A stretch of 64,000 nucleotides of DNA from JBMNPT01 sp050943735 (GTDB taxonomy: Bacteria > Bacillota > Clostridia > Oscillospirales > RGIG577): assembly GCA_050943735.1 (NCBI GenBank), contig JBMNPT010000002.1, forward strand, positions 186,001 through 250,000. The letters run 5' to 3'. Position numbers and translations under genes: made by a program. The first letter of the stretch is position 1, and every line of letters starts with the position of its first letter. This document shows positions 25,364 to 34,563 of the stretch, piece by piece. The notes under the pieces were generated by a model. It saw nothing but the letters and a program-made list of their open reading frames with translations. It was not told where the DNA came from and did no database searches.

Positions 25364-28198
25364 ATGAGTCTGGATCAAATTGTCATCAAAGGAGCCCGGG
25401 AACACAATCTGAAAAACGTTGACCTCACCATCCCCCGGGACAAGCTGGTGGTATTCACCGGCCTGTCAGGCAGCGGCAAGTCTTCCCTGGCGTTTGACAC
25501 CATTTTCGCCGAGGGCCAGCGCCGGTATGTGGAGAGTCTCTCCTCCTATGCCCGCATGTTTCTGGGCCAAATGGAAAAGCCCGATGTGGACTCCATCGAG
25601 GGTCTTTCCCCCGCTGTGTCCATCGACCAGAAAACCACCAGCCACAACCCCCGTTCCACCGTGGGCACCGTCACCGAAATCTACGACTACCTGCGTCTGC
25701 TCTATGCCCGCATCGGCATTCCCCATTGCCCCAAATGCGGCAAGGAGATCAAAAAACAGACGGTAGATCAGATCTGTGACGCAGTGCTGGCACTGCCGGA
25801 ACGCACCAAGGTACAGATTCTGGCGCCGGTGGTGCGGGCCCGCAAGGGAGAACACCAGAAAGTGCTGGAAGACGCTCGCCGTAGTGGGTACGTGCGAGTG
25901 CGGGCCGACGGCCACCTCTATGACCTCTCGGAAGACATCCCTCTGGAAAAAAACAAAAAACACTCCATTGAAATCGTGGTGGACCGGCTCATCATCCGTC
26001 CGGACATCCGCACCCGGCTGGCTGATTCCCTAGAAACTGCCCTGCATCTGGCCCATGGACTGGTGCTGGTGGACGTCACCGACGGAGAGGAAATGCTTTT
26101 CTCCCAGAACTACGCCTGTCCCGACTGCGGCATCAGTGTGGAGGAGCTGACCCCCCGGATGTTCTCCTTCAACAATCCCTTCGGGGCCTGCCCCAACTGC
26201 GACGGCCTGGGAGAAAAACTCACCGCCAGTGAAGATCTGGTGATCCCTGACAAAAGCCGTTCCCTGAACGACGGCGCCATCCGCATCTTTGGCTGGACCC
26301 TCAGCGATACCACCACCATGGCCTACATGTACTTCAACGCACTGGCCAAGGAGTACGGTTTTTCGCTGGACACCCCCTACCAGGACCTCACCGACCGGCA
26401 GCGCCATGCCATTCTCTACGGCACCGGCGGCAAAAAGCTGCATATGACCTATCAGCGGGAGTCGGGCAGCGGCGAATATGTAAACGATTTTGAGGGGATT
26501 CTCAACAACCTGGAGCGGCGGCACAAGGAGACCAACAGCGACTATTCCCGGGCTGAAATCGAAAGCTATATGGTCAGTACCCCCTGCAAAGCCTGCGGCG
26601 GCAAGCGTCTGCGCCCCGAGGTGTTGGCGGTGACGGTGGGCGGCCTCAACATCGCCCAGCTGTGCGACCTCTCCATTGACCGGCTGGTGGACTTTTTCGC
26701 CCAGTTGCAACTCACCGACCGGGAATTCACCATCGCCCGTCTCATCATCCGGGAAATCCGGGAACGGCTTGGGTTCCTGCGCAGTGTGGGACTGGAATAC
26801 CTCACCCTGTCCCGGGCGGCCGGCACCCTGTCCGGCGGCGAAAGCCAGCGCATCCGTCTGGCCACCCAGATCGGCTCCTCCCTCACCGGGGTGCTGTACA
26901 TTCTGGATGAGCCCAGCATCGGCCTGCACCAGCGTGACAACGACAAACTGCTGGCCACCCTCAAACGTCTGCGGGACATCGGCAACACCCTGATTGTGGT
27001 AGAGCACGATGAGGACACTATGCGGGAAGCCGACTACATTGTGGACGTGGGCCCCGCCGCAGGGGTACATGGCGGAGAAATTGTGGCGGCCGGCTCGGTA
27101 CAGGAGATCATGGACTGTCCCCGCTCCATCACCGGCGACTATCTCAGCGGCCGCAAATTCATCCCCGTCCCCGAGGTGCGCCGGCCCGGCAACGGTCATT
27201 TTCTGGAGCTCATCGGCTGTCAGGAAAACAACCTGAAAAACATTGACGTGAAAATTCCTCTGGGCACCTTTACGGTGGTGACGGGAGTGAGCGGCAGCGG
27301 CAAGTCCTCTCTCATCAACCAGATCCTCAACCGGCGGCTGGCCACCGAGCTCAACGGCGCCCGTCCCAACTGGGGACGCCACCGGGAAATCCGGGGCATG
27401 GAATACCTGGACAAAGTCATCGACATCGATCAGAGTCCCATCGGCCGCACCCCCCGCAGCAATCCCGCCACCTATACCGGCCTGTTCACCAACATCCGGG
27501 AACTGTTCGCCGCCACCCAGGAGGCCAAAATGCGGGGGTACAAGAGCGGACGGTTTTCCTTCAATGTAAAGGGAGGCCGCTGCGACGCCTGTGACGGCGA
27601 CGGCATTGTAAAGATTGAGATGCACTTCCTGCCCGACGTGTATGTGAACTGTGATGTGTGCGGCGGCAAGCGGTACAACCGGGAAACGCTGGAAGTGCAC
27701 TACAAAGGCAAAAATATCAGCGAAGTGCTGGATATGACAGTGGACGAAGGAGTGGAATTTTTCGCCAATGTGCCCTCGCTGGCCCGCAAACTGCAAACCC
27801 TGCAATATGTAGGGCTGGGCTACATCAAGATCGGCCAACCCTCCACCCAGCTGTCGGGCGGTGAAGCCCAGCGTGTGAAGCTGGCCACTGAGCTCTCCCG
27901 CCGCTCCACCGGCAAGACCATCTACATCCTGGACGAACCCACCACCGGATTGCACACCGCCGATGTACACCAGCTGATCGCGGTGCTACAAAAACTGGTG
28001 GAAGGCGGCAATACTGTGGTAGTGATTGAGCACAATCTGGATGTGATCAAGACAGCTGACTACGTGATTGATCTGGGACCCGAAGGGGGCGACAAGGGCG
28101 GCACCATCGTGTGCACCGGAACTCCCGAACAGGTGGCCCAGTGTGAGGCCTCCTACACCGGCCAGTATCTGCGCCGGGTACTCCCCTCTCATCCCTGA
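25364..28198 (+). CDS. uvrA: Excinuclease ABC subunit A
   Basis: UvrA is the ABC-type damage sensor that loads UvrB. The product is 944 residues, the normal length. There are two ATPase cores: Walker A GLSGSGKSS near residue 32 and GVSGSGKSS near residue 640, with ABC signatures LSGGESQRIRLATQ and LSGGEAQRVKLATE. Zinc modules are visible as CPDCG ... CPNC and CDACDGDG ... CDVC. An extra N-terminal CPKCG also occurs. It ends the radC-uvrB-uvrA transcript at a strong terminator 2 bases after its stop codon. Confidence 0.98.
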   Translation: MSLDQIVIKGAREHNLKNVDLTIPRDKLVVFTGLSGSGKSSLAFDTIFAEGQRRYVESLSSYARMFLGQMEKPDVDSIEGLSPAVSIDQKTTSHNPRSTVGTVTEIYDYLRLLYARIGIPHCPKCGKEIKKQTVDQICDAVLALPERTKVQILAPVVRARKGEHQKVLEDARRSGYVRVRADGHLYDLSEDIPLEKNKKHSIEIVVDRLIIRPDIRTRLADSLETALHLAHGLVLVDVTDGEEMLFSQNYACPDCGISVEELTPRMFSFNNPFGACPNCDGLGEKLTASEDLVIPDKSRSLNDGAIRIFGWTLSDTTTMAYMYFNALAKEYGFSLDTPYQDLTDRQRHAILYGTGGKKLHMTYQRESGSGEYVNDFEGILNNLERRHKETNSDYSRAEIESYMVSTPCKACGGKRLRPEVLAVTVGGLNIAQLCDLSIDRLVDFFAQLQLTDREFTIARLIIREIRERLGFLRSVGLEYLTLSRAAGTLSGGESQRIRLATQIGSSLTGVLYILDEPSIGLHQRDNDKLLATLKRLRDIGNTLIVVEHDEDTMREADYIVDVGPAAGVHGGEIVAAGSVQEIMDCPRSITGDYLSGRKFIPVPEVRRPGNGHFLELIGCQENNLKNIDVKIPLGTFTVVTGVSGSGKSSLINQILNRRLATELNGARPNWGRHREIRGMEYLDKVIDIDQSPIGRTPRSNPATYTGLFTNIRELFAATQEAKMRGYKSGRFSFNVKGGRCDACDGDGIVKIEMHFLPDVYVNCDVCGGKRYNRETLEVHYKGKNISEVLDMTVDEGVEFFANVPSLARKLQTLQYVGLGYIKIGQPSTQLSGGEAQRVKLATELSRRSTGKTIYILDEPTTGLHTADVHQLIAVLQKLVEGGNTVVVIEHNLDVIKTADYVIDLGPEGGDKGGTIVCTGTPEQVAQCEASYTGQYLRRVLPSHP

Positions 28199-28200
28199 CA

Positions 28201-28233
28201 AAAAGAGCCTGTGGACTGCCACAGGCTCTTTTT
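28201..28233. terminator. Terminator between uvrA and a convergent small gene
   Basis: AAAGAGCCTGTGG / CCACAGGCTCTTT stem with A- and T-runs on both sides, usable in both directions. Confidence 0.9.
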
Positions 28234-28429
28234 ACATCTGGTGTTCCCGATCCCAGCGCCGCAGCGCTTCCACTGCTTCCTGGGTGGGTTTGCCCACTCC
28301 TGTGCGGGCATCTACCTTTTCCACATCCGAAATCGCTCCGGTGGTATAAACCGGTCCGCACCGCAGACGCTCCCGAGCCAGGGATTCTCCCATGGGGTAA
28401 CTTTTTTTCTTTTTGTGTGCTTTTTTCAT
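28232..28429 (-). CDS. Small basic protein of unknown function (65 aa)
   Basis: The product is 65 residues. It starts at the ATG giving MKKAHKKKKSYPMG because GGGAGG lies 8 bases upstream. The N-terminus is strongly basic (MKKAHKKKK). The rest reads like real, soluble protein (LARERLRCGPVYTTGAISDV ... GKPTQEAVEALRRWD), with one cysteine and no membrane segment. The gene ends at the shared terminator, convergent with uvrA. I do not recognise a family. A nucleic-acid-binding role would fit the lysine-rich start but is only a guess. Confidence 0.6.
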   Translation of the reverse strand: MKKAHKKKKSYPMGESLARERLRCGPVYTTGAISDVEKVDARTGVGKPTQEAVEALRRWDREHQM

Positions 28430-28580
28430 GGCGTTGCCTCCCTTCTGTTTCATTGTTCCCCTTTCCGCTTCCCGCACCCTGGAACTTTCCCCCTGAATTT
28501 CACAAATTTTTCATGCAAACCCCCATGTTATGCTGTATAATAAAGAAGAATCTGTATATCATGCAAGGAGGTATATCTAT

Positions 28581-29264
28581 ATGAGTACCAAAGTTCTCAT
28601 CTGCGATGATGACGCCAACATTGCGGAACTGCTCCGTCTGTATATGGAAAAAGATGGCTATGAAGTCAGCGTGGCCGGCGATGGCATGACCGCTCTGCGC
28701 ACATTTGATAACTTTCATCCCGATATTGTGCTGCTGGATGTGATGATGCCAGGCATGGACGGCTGGCAAGTCTGTCGGGAAATCCGTTCCCGGGGCAATG
28801 TGCCGGTGATTATGATCACCGCCAAAGGAGAAACTTTTGACAAGGTGCTGGGTCTGGAACTGGGAGCCGATGACTACATTGTCAAGCCCTTTGACATGAA
28901 AGAGGTACAGGCCCGGGTAAAAGCGGTTCTGCGCCGTTTTGTCAAGGAAGAGCCCACCGGCAGCAAGGAAGTTACCCTGGATAAGCTGTACATCAACATG
29001 GAAAACTACGAACTGCGTATCGACGGCAAAAAGGTGGAGGTGCCGCCCAAGGAAATGGAACTGCTGTACTATCTGGCTTCCAATCCCAATCGCGTATTCA
29101 CCCGGGATCAGCTGCTGGATGCGGTATGGGGTTTTGAATATTTTGGCGACTCCCGTACAGTGGACGTCCACATCAAACGAATCCGCGAAAAGGTGGAAGG
29201 CGTGAGTGATAAGTGGACCCTCAAAACTGTGTGGGGCGTAGGCTACAAAATTGAAACGACGTGA
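28581..29264 (+). CDS. OmpR-family response regulator
   Basis: The product is 227 residues. The receiver domain (1-118) has the acidic pocket D9-D11, the phosphoacceptor D53 (LLDVMMPGMDG) and K102 (IVKPF). A winged-helix DNA-binding domain follows (residues ~130-225), ending VWGVGYKIE. A GGAGG site precedes the ATG. The sensor kinase starts 6 bases downstream and an HtrA protease gene comes next. This resembles the CssRS-HtrA and CiaRH-HtrA groupings that respond to envelope protein stress. The target promoters are unknown. Confidence 0.95.
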   Translation: MSTKVLICDDDANIAELLRLYMEKDGYEVSVAGDGMTALRTFDNFHPDIVLLDVMMPGMDGWQVCREIRSRGNVPVIMITAKGETFDKVLGLELGADDYIVKPFDMKEVQARVKAVLRRFVKEEPTGSKEVTLDKLYINMENYELRIDGKKVEVPPKEMELLYYLASNPNRVFTRDQLLDAVWGFEYFGDSRTVDVHIKRIREKVEGVSDKWTLKTVWGVGYKIETT

Positions 29265-29270
29265 CCTTCT

Positions 29271-30695
29271 ATGAAAAAAAGTATTTTTCTGAAAACCTTT
29301 GCCTCCATCACCATATTCGGAGTCATTGTACTGATGATTTTCACCGGTATTTTCTCCACTTTTGTCTACGACTACTCCACCAGCGAAAAGGAAGATATGC
29401 TGCGCAAGGACAGCCAACAGATCTGCGGGTATGTGGAAATGCTCTACGTGAGCGACTCCCAGCAAATGACCAATCTGATCTATGAACAGCTATCCAGTAT
29501 GGCCGCCGAATCTTCAGGCAACGTGCTGGTGACCGATTCCAACGGGAATATTCTCTTCACATCCAGCAGCTCCCTGCTCAACGAGCTCAAACCTCGGGTG
29601 GATGAAGAGATTCTGGATCAGGTTCGACTGGACAACTTCTTTGAAAAACGTGGAAATCTGGGAGGAATTTACAAGTCCAGTCTGTACACCATCGGCGTAC
29701 CGGTTACCACCAATCAAGGCAATTTCATAGGGGCTGTATTTCTTTCTGCTCCCACCCCTTATACCGAAGGAATGCTTTATGAGCTGAGCAAACTGATGGT
29801 ACACGCCTCCTTTATTGTGCTCATCATCAGTCTGTTTGTCAGCTATATTGTCACCAATGAAATCATCCGGCCGCTCAAAACCATGAGCCGAGTGGTTCAC
29901 GAGTATTCCAAGGGTAACTTCAAGTGCCGGGTGCCGGTGGATGGAGAAGATGAACTGTCCCAGCTGGCTATCGCCTTCAATGACATGGCGGTCAATCTGG
30001 AGCGCATGAACGATACCAAAAACAACTTCCTCTCCAATGTATCCCACGACCTGAAAACCCCCATGACCACCATTGGAGGATTTGTGGACGGAATTCTGGA
30101 CGGTACCATCCCGCCTGAAAAACAGACCTACTATCTCAAAATCGTATCGGATGAAGTGCGCCGTCTGTCCCGGCTGGTCAAGGGCCTATTGGATGTACAG
30201 CGCTTTGAGTCGGGTTCCGCCAAACTCAACCGTACCAAATTCAACCTATGTGAAATGGTCTCCACCATTCTCATCGGTTTTGAACAACAGATCAATGCCA
30301 AAAATATCTACATCGAGGTCCATTTTGAAGAAGATGACATGGAAGTATTCGCGGATCACGACATGATTTTCCAAGTGGTGTACAATTTGATGGACAACGC
30401 GGTGAAATTTGTGAACCAGGACGGCATCATCTCTCTGCGGGTGGTACGGGAAGACAAAAAGGTAAAGTGCTATGTGAAAAACACCGGCACTGGTATCTCC
30501 TCTCAGGACATCAAGCACATTTTTGACCGGTTTTACAAGGCGGACTCTTCTCGTGGAATGGACAAAAAAGGTGTGGGACTAGGCCTGTTCATTGTGCGCT
30601 CCATCATTGTAGCTCACGAGGAGGAGCTCAATGTGGACAGTATGGAAGACGCATACTGTGAATTTTCTTTCACCTTGCCAGCTGCCATGGGATAA
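29271..30695 (+). CDS. Membrane sensor histidine kinase
   Basis: The product is 474 residues. TM1 spans about residues 7-28 and TM2 about residues 178-200, enclosing an extracytoplasmic sensor of about 150 residues (dCache/PAS-like by length). A HAMP linker follows (IRPLKTMSRVVHEYSKGNF), then HisKA with phosphoacceptor H259 in NVSHDLKTPM. The HATPase_c domain has an N box MDNAVKF, a GTGIS G1 box and KGVGLGLFIV. It is paired with the response regulator 6 bases upstream. The signal is not evident; proximity to htrA suggests cell-envelope stress. Confidence 0.95.
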   Translation: MKKSIFLKTFASITIFGVIVLMIFTGIFSTFVYDYSTSEKEDMLRKDSQQICGYVEMLYVSDSQQMTNLIYEQLSSMAAESSGNVLVTDSNGNILFTSSSSLLNELKPRVDEEILDQVRLDNFFEKRGNLGGIYKSSLYTIGVPVTTNQGNFIGAVFLSAPTPYTEGMLYELSKLMVHASFIVLIISLFVSYIVTNEIIRPLKTMSRVVHEYSKGNFKCRVPVDGEDELSQLAIAFNDMAVNLERMNDTKNNFLSNVSHDLKTPMTTIGGFVDGILDGTIPPEKQTYYLKIVSDEVRRLSRLVKGLLDVQRFESGSAKLNRTKFNLCEMVSTILIGFEQQINAKNIYIEVHFEEDDMEVFADHDMIFQVVYNLMDNAVKFVNQDGIISLRVVREDKKVKCYVKNTGTGISSQDIKHIFDRFYKADSSRGMDKKGVGLGLFIVRSIIVAHEEELNVDSMEDAYCEFSFTLPAAMG

Positions 30696-30813
30696 GATTT
30701 CCACATTTATTTTACACATTGTTCAAAAAGGCATCACATCTGGCAGGTACAATAACATTGTGAAGCGGAGCGAAGAACCCCGTACAATTCAGTAGGAAGG
30801 AAGGAACTCCACC

Positions 30814-32127
30814 ATGCGTTTCTATGACGAAAACGACAATCAATATACACAGGACAACAACGACAATTTCCAGCAGGAAAGCGGTCCTTATCAGCAGAAT
30901 AGCAACCAGAGTTACCACTACAGTTGGAACCAGCAGGATCCCATCTATCCCAACGACAACAAGGGCAAAGGCCGCAAAATTCTCAAGATTTTTGCAGGAG
31001 CCTTCGCGCTGGTCTTTGGTATCAGTGTCATCAGTCTGGCAGCCTATGGCGGTTTCACCATGCTCAATGACCTGAGCAGCCGCAATGATCCCGCTCAGGA
31101 TCAGCAGCAGCAAGTCAACGAAAATGCCCCTCAGCTGTCCATTACCGACATCGAGGATTACCAGAAAATCAACGAGCCTGAAATCCGGGAAGGCGAACCC
31201 ATGACCGAGGTCCAGGCCATTGCCAAGGTGTCTCCCTCTGTGGTGGGTGTGGTGAGCACCATTGTCACTCGTACCGGATTTACCGGCACTTCCACCGGCA
31301 GCGGTATCATTATGACGGAGGATGGCTACATCATCACCAATGCCCATGTGGTATCGGGCGCTACCGATGTGACGGTCACCTTTGCCGATGGCAGTAATGA
31401 AATTGCCACCATCGTGGGCAGCGATACCAAATCCGACCTAGCAGTGCTCAAAATCAACCGCACCGGCCTCACCGCCGCGGAATTCGGCAACTCCGACAAC
31501 TTGCAGGTGGGCGAACGGGTGGTGGCCATCGGTAACCCCCTGGGCCTGGAACTGTTCGGCACCGCAGTGGACGGTATGATATCCGCAGTGGATCGGGATG
31601 TGACCATTGACGACCGGGTGATGACCCTGCTGCAAACCTCCGCTCCCATCAATGAGGGCAACTCCGGCGGTCCGCTGGTCAACCTGTATGGACAGGTCAT
31701 CGGCATCAACTCCGCCAAAATCAGCGGTACCGGTGTGGAAGGCATCAGCTTTGCCATCCCCATCAACAGTGCCAAGGAAGTCATTGACAGCCTGTTGCAA
31801 TACGGCTACGTAAAGGATCGTCCCATGCTGGGCATTTCCGGTTCTGATATGAGTGAACGGGAAGCTCTCATCTATGACATCCCCCAAGGTGTTTGGGTGG
31901 AGGAAGTCACCCCTGGCAGTGGCGCCGAAAAGGCCGGCATTTCCAGCGGAGATGTGATCTATAAAGTCAACGACGTAATCATCCACAACATGTCTGAGCT
32001 CAATGCCCAGAAGGAAAAATACAAGGCTGGAGACGAGATCAAACTCACCATCTATCGCAACGGAAAAACCTTTGACGTAATGGTGGAACTGATGGAAGAA
32101 ACCCCGGAAATGACAGCCACTCCGTAA
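30814..32127 (+). CDS. HtrA/DegP-like serine protease with PDZ domain
   Basis: This 437-residue protein is a membrane-tethered extracytoplasmic quality-control protease. The N-terminal ~50 residues are cytoplasmic and very rich in Asn, Gln and Tyr. A single TM helix (residues ~57-80) follows, then a Gln/Asn linker. The trypsin-like domain has triad H178 (TNAHVV), D208 (SDLAVL) and S284 (GNSGGP). One C-terminal PDZ domain (GVWVEEVTPGSGAEKAGI...) follows. AGGAAGGA precedes the ATG. It comes 118 bases after the two-component genes and is the likely target of that system. Confidence 0.95.
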   Translation: MRFYDENDNQYTQDNNDNFQQESGPYQQNSNQSYHYSWNQQDPIYPNDNKGKGRKILKIFAGAFALVFGISVISLAAYGGFTMLNDLSSRNDPAQDQQQQVNENAPQLSITDIEDYQKINEPEIREGEPMTEVQAIAKVSPSVVGVVSTIVTRTGFTGTSTGSGIIMTEDGYIITNAHVVSGATDVTVTFADGSNEIATIVGSDTKSDLAVLKINRTGLTAAEFGNSDNLQVGERVVAIGNPLGLELFGTAVDGMISAVDRDVTIDDRVMTLLQTSAPINEGNSGGPLVNLYGQVIGINSAKISGTGVEGISFAIPINSAKEVIDSLLQYGYVKDRPMLGISGSDMSEREALIYDIPQGVWVEEVTPGSGAEKAGISSGDVIYKVNDVIIHNMSELNAQKEKYKAGDEIKLTIYRNGKTFDVMVELMEETPEMTATP

Positions 32128-32141
32128 CAGGCAAGCACATG

Positions 32142-32170
32142 GAAGAGCCCCCAACGGGCTCTTCTTTTTT
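32142..32170 (+). terminator. Terminator after htrA
   Basis: GAAGAGCCC / GGGCTCTTC stem with a CCAAC-type loop, then TTTTTT. Confidence 0.9.
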
Positions 32171-32187
32171 ATGCTTTTAGCTCCCTC

Positions 32188-32216
32188 TTGAGTTTCTATC
32201 CAAAGTGTTTTACAAT
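32188..32216 (+). promoter_or_regulatory. feoAB promoter
   Basis: TTGAGT (32188-32193), 17 bases, TACAAT (32211-32216), 39 bases before feoA. I see no clear Fur box. Confidence 0.55.
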
Positions 32217-32254
32217 GAAAAAAGAGCAATTGTACCAAGAAAGGACTTCAACAT

Positions 32255-32482
32255 ATGACACTATTGCAAGCAGACCTATCCACCCCTTATCTGGTGGAAT
32301 CGGTGGAAACCACCCCCCAGGCACAGCGCCGTCTGCGCTCTCTGGGGCTCCTCCCCGGTACGCCCATTCAACTGCTGGGCCGTAAATCGGGCAGTATCAT
32401 TTGCTGGGTACGGGGGACCCGGCTGGCTCTGGGCAGTGAAATCGCCCAGGGAATCACACTGCGGGAGGTGGCACATCCATGA
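32255..32482 (+). CDS. feoA: Ferrous iron transport protein A
   Basis: FeoA is a 75-residue SH3-like cytoplasmic accessory of the FeoB Fe2+ transporter. Visible are the RLRSLGLLPGTPIQLL segment and the closing ...LALGSEIAQGITL, the usual FeoA pattern (glycine-rich turn, then 'LA ig ... A..I.V'). Its stop overlaps the feoB start by 4 bases (ATGA), so expression is coupled. An AAAGGA stretch serves as ribosome binding site. Length is normal. Confidence 0.9.
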   Translation: MTLLQADLSTPYLVESVETTPQAQRRLRSLGLLPGTPIQLLGRKSGSIICWVRGTRLALGSEIAQGITLREVAHP

Positions 32483-34530
32483 GCCAAGCCGAAATGAATA
32501 TCGCCTTTGTGGGCAATCCCAACTGTGGCAAGACCACCCTTTTCAACGCCTACACCGGCGCCAACCTGAAGGTGGCCAACTGGCCCGGCGTGACGGTGGA
32601 AAAAAAGGAAGGAACCTTCTCCTTCCATGGGCACACCCTCAATCTGGTGGACCTGCCCGGCATTTACAGTCTCACCTCCTATACCATGGAGGAAAAGCTC
32701 AGCCGTGAATACATACTCAGCAGCGACGTGGATGTAGTCATCGACGTGGCGGACGCCAGCTGCTTAGAACGCAATCTCTTTCTCACCCTGCAGCTGATTG
32801 AATTGGGCAAGCCAGTGGTGCTGGCCCTCAACATGATGGACATTGTGGAAGAGCGGGGCATGGAAATCGACCTGCACCGTCTGCCTGAAATGCTGGGCAT
32901 TCCGGTGGTGCCGGTTTCCGCCCGCAAACGCACCGGTCTGGAAGTGCTGATGCACGCCGCGGAACATCATAAAAATCGTCCCCAGGACAAAAACCTGGAG
33001 CATCATCATGACAGCCAGCATCTCAGCCGGCACCTGCGGGCCCATCACGCAGAATACGTCATGGTATACAGCGATGAAATCGAGGAGCGCATTGACCTGA
33101 TTCTGGAACGGCTACAACAACGGTATGGCCCCATTGACAATCCTCGCTGGCACGCCATCAAGCTACTGGAAATGGACGAGGAAATTCAGAAACTCTATCC
33201 CATGGATCTCAGTGACATCGTAGATCACAGCTACGAGGAACAAATCATCAATGAAAAATACGATTTCATTGATGAGATCATCCAGGAAGTGCTGGTGGGC
33301 AAAAGCCAGAAGGCCGAAACCACTGATCGAGTGGACCACTGGCTCACCCATCCCGTGTGGGGAATGCCCATCTTTCTGTGCATCATGGCACTAGTGTTTT
33401 TCTGCACTTTCACTATTGGTGACTTCCTCAAGGGCTACTTCGAAATGGCACTGGAAATCTTCTCCGGATGGGTGGGACAGTTGCTGGCCCTGTGGCAGGT
33501 CAACGACACCCTCACCTCCCTCATTGTGGATGGTATCATCGCTGGCGTGGGGGGCATTCTCACCTTTTTGCCCAATATTTTCATCCTGTTTCTGGCCCTG
33601 GCCTTTTTGGAGGACAGCGGTTACATGTCCCGAGTCGCCTATGTCATGGATGGCCTGATGAGCCGTATGGGACTTTCCGGCCGGGCCTTTATCCCCATGC
33701 TGCTGGGATTCGGCTGCAGCGTACCGGCTGTTATGGCCTCCCGGGCTCTGGAAGACCCCCGGGACCGGCTGCACACCATTCTGGTGACCCCCTTTATGTC
33801 CTGCAGCGCCAAGCTGCCCGTCTATGTGCTGTTCAGCCAGATGTTCTTCGGCCAGTGGGCCATGCTGGCTGCTTTTTCCATGTATGTCATCGGGCTGGTC
33901 ATGGGCATTGTGGTGGCTCTCATCCTGGGACGGGTGGGCCCTCACAAGGAGCGCTGTCCCCTGCTCATTGAGCTGCCCGAATACAAAAGCCCCAATGCCC
34001 GCACCATTGCGCTATATGTATGGGAAAAGGTGGAGGATTATCTCTCCAAGGCTGGTACCACCATTTTCATCGCTTCCATCATCGTGTGGGGCCTGCTCAA
34101 TTTCGGCCCCGGCGGCATGGTGGCCGATATGAGCGACAGCTTTGCCGCACAGGTGGCCCGTCTTCTGGTCCCCGTACTGGCACCCGCCGGTCTGGGCCTC
34201 TGGCAGGTGGCGGTGGCTCTATTCAGCGGGCTGGCCGCCAAAGAAGTGGTGGTTTCCAGTTTCAGCGTGCTCTTTGCTGTCACCAACATCAATTCCGATG
34301 CGGGCATGGGGCAGCTGGTGGAAATTCTAGCCTCTTTGGGCTTCGGTCCCATCAACGCCTACAGCTTGATGCTCTTCTGCCTGCTGTATACCCCCTGTGT
34401 TGCCACCATCGCCACCGTCAAGCGGGAAACCGGCTCGTGGAAATGGACCAGTTTTCTGGTGCTCTTCCAGCTGGTAGTGGCCTGGTGTGTATCCACACTC
34501 TTTTTCCAGGTGGCCAGTCATCTGCTGTAA
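32479..34530 (+). CDS. feoB: Ferrous iron transporter FeoB
   Basis: FeoB is a GTPase-coupled Fe2+ importer. The product is 683 residues. The N-terminal G domain has GNPNCGKTT (12-20), DLPG, NMMD (G4) and VSARKR (G5). A linker and about eight to ten membrane segments with the Gate motifs follow (FGCSVPAVMA and VSSFSVLFA). An unusual His-rich insertion sits between the G domain and the membrane part (residues ~162-193, nine His, including HHH and HH pairs), which could bind metal. feoA overlaps upstream. It is an anaerobe-type iron uptake operon. Confidence 0.97.
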   Translation: MSQAEMNIAFVGNPNCGKTTLFNAYTGANLKVANWPGVTVEKKEGTFSFHGHTLNLVDLPGIYSLTSYTMEEKLSREYILSSDVDVVIDVADASCLERNLFLTLQLIELGKPVVLALNMMDIVEERGMEIDLHRLPEMLGIPVVPVSARKRTGLEVLMHAAEHHKNRPQDKNLEHHHDSQHLSRHLRAHHAEYVMVYSDEIEERIDLILERLQQRYGPIDNPRWHAIKLLEMDEEIQKLYPMDLSDIVDHSYEEQIINEKYDFIDEIIQEVLVGKSQKAETTDRVDHWLTHPVWGMPIFLCIMALVFFCTFTIGDFLKGYFEMALEIFSGWVGQLLALWQVNDTLTSLIVDGIIAGVGGILTFLPNIFILFLALAFLEDSGYMSRVAYVMDGLMSRMGLSGRAFIPMLLGFGCSVPAVMASRALEDPRDRLHTILVTPFMSCSAKLPVYVLFSQMFFGQWAMLAAFSMYVIGLVMGIVVALILGRVGPHKERCPLLIELPEYKSPNARTIALYVWEKVEDYLSKAGTTIFIASIIVWGLLNFGPGGMVADMSDSFAAQVARLLVPVLAPAGLGLWQVAVALFSGLAAKEVVVSSFSVLFAVTNINSDAGMGQLVEILASLGFGPINAYSLMLFCLLYTPCVATIATVKRETGSWKWTSFLVLFQLVVAWCVSTLFFQVASHLL

Positions 34531-34563
34531 ACCTAACCGCCCCCTGACAAGGAGGGATTGTCT

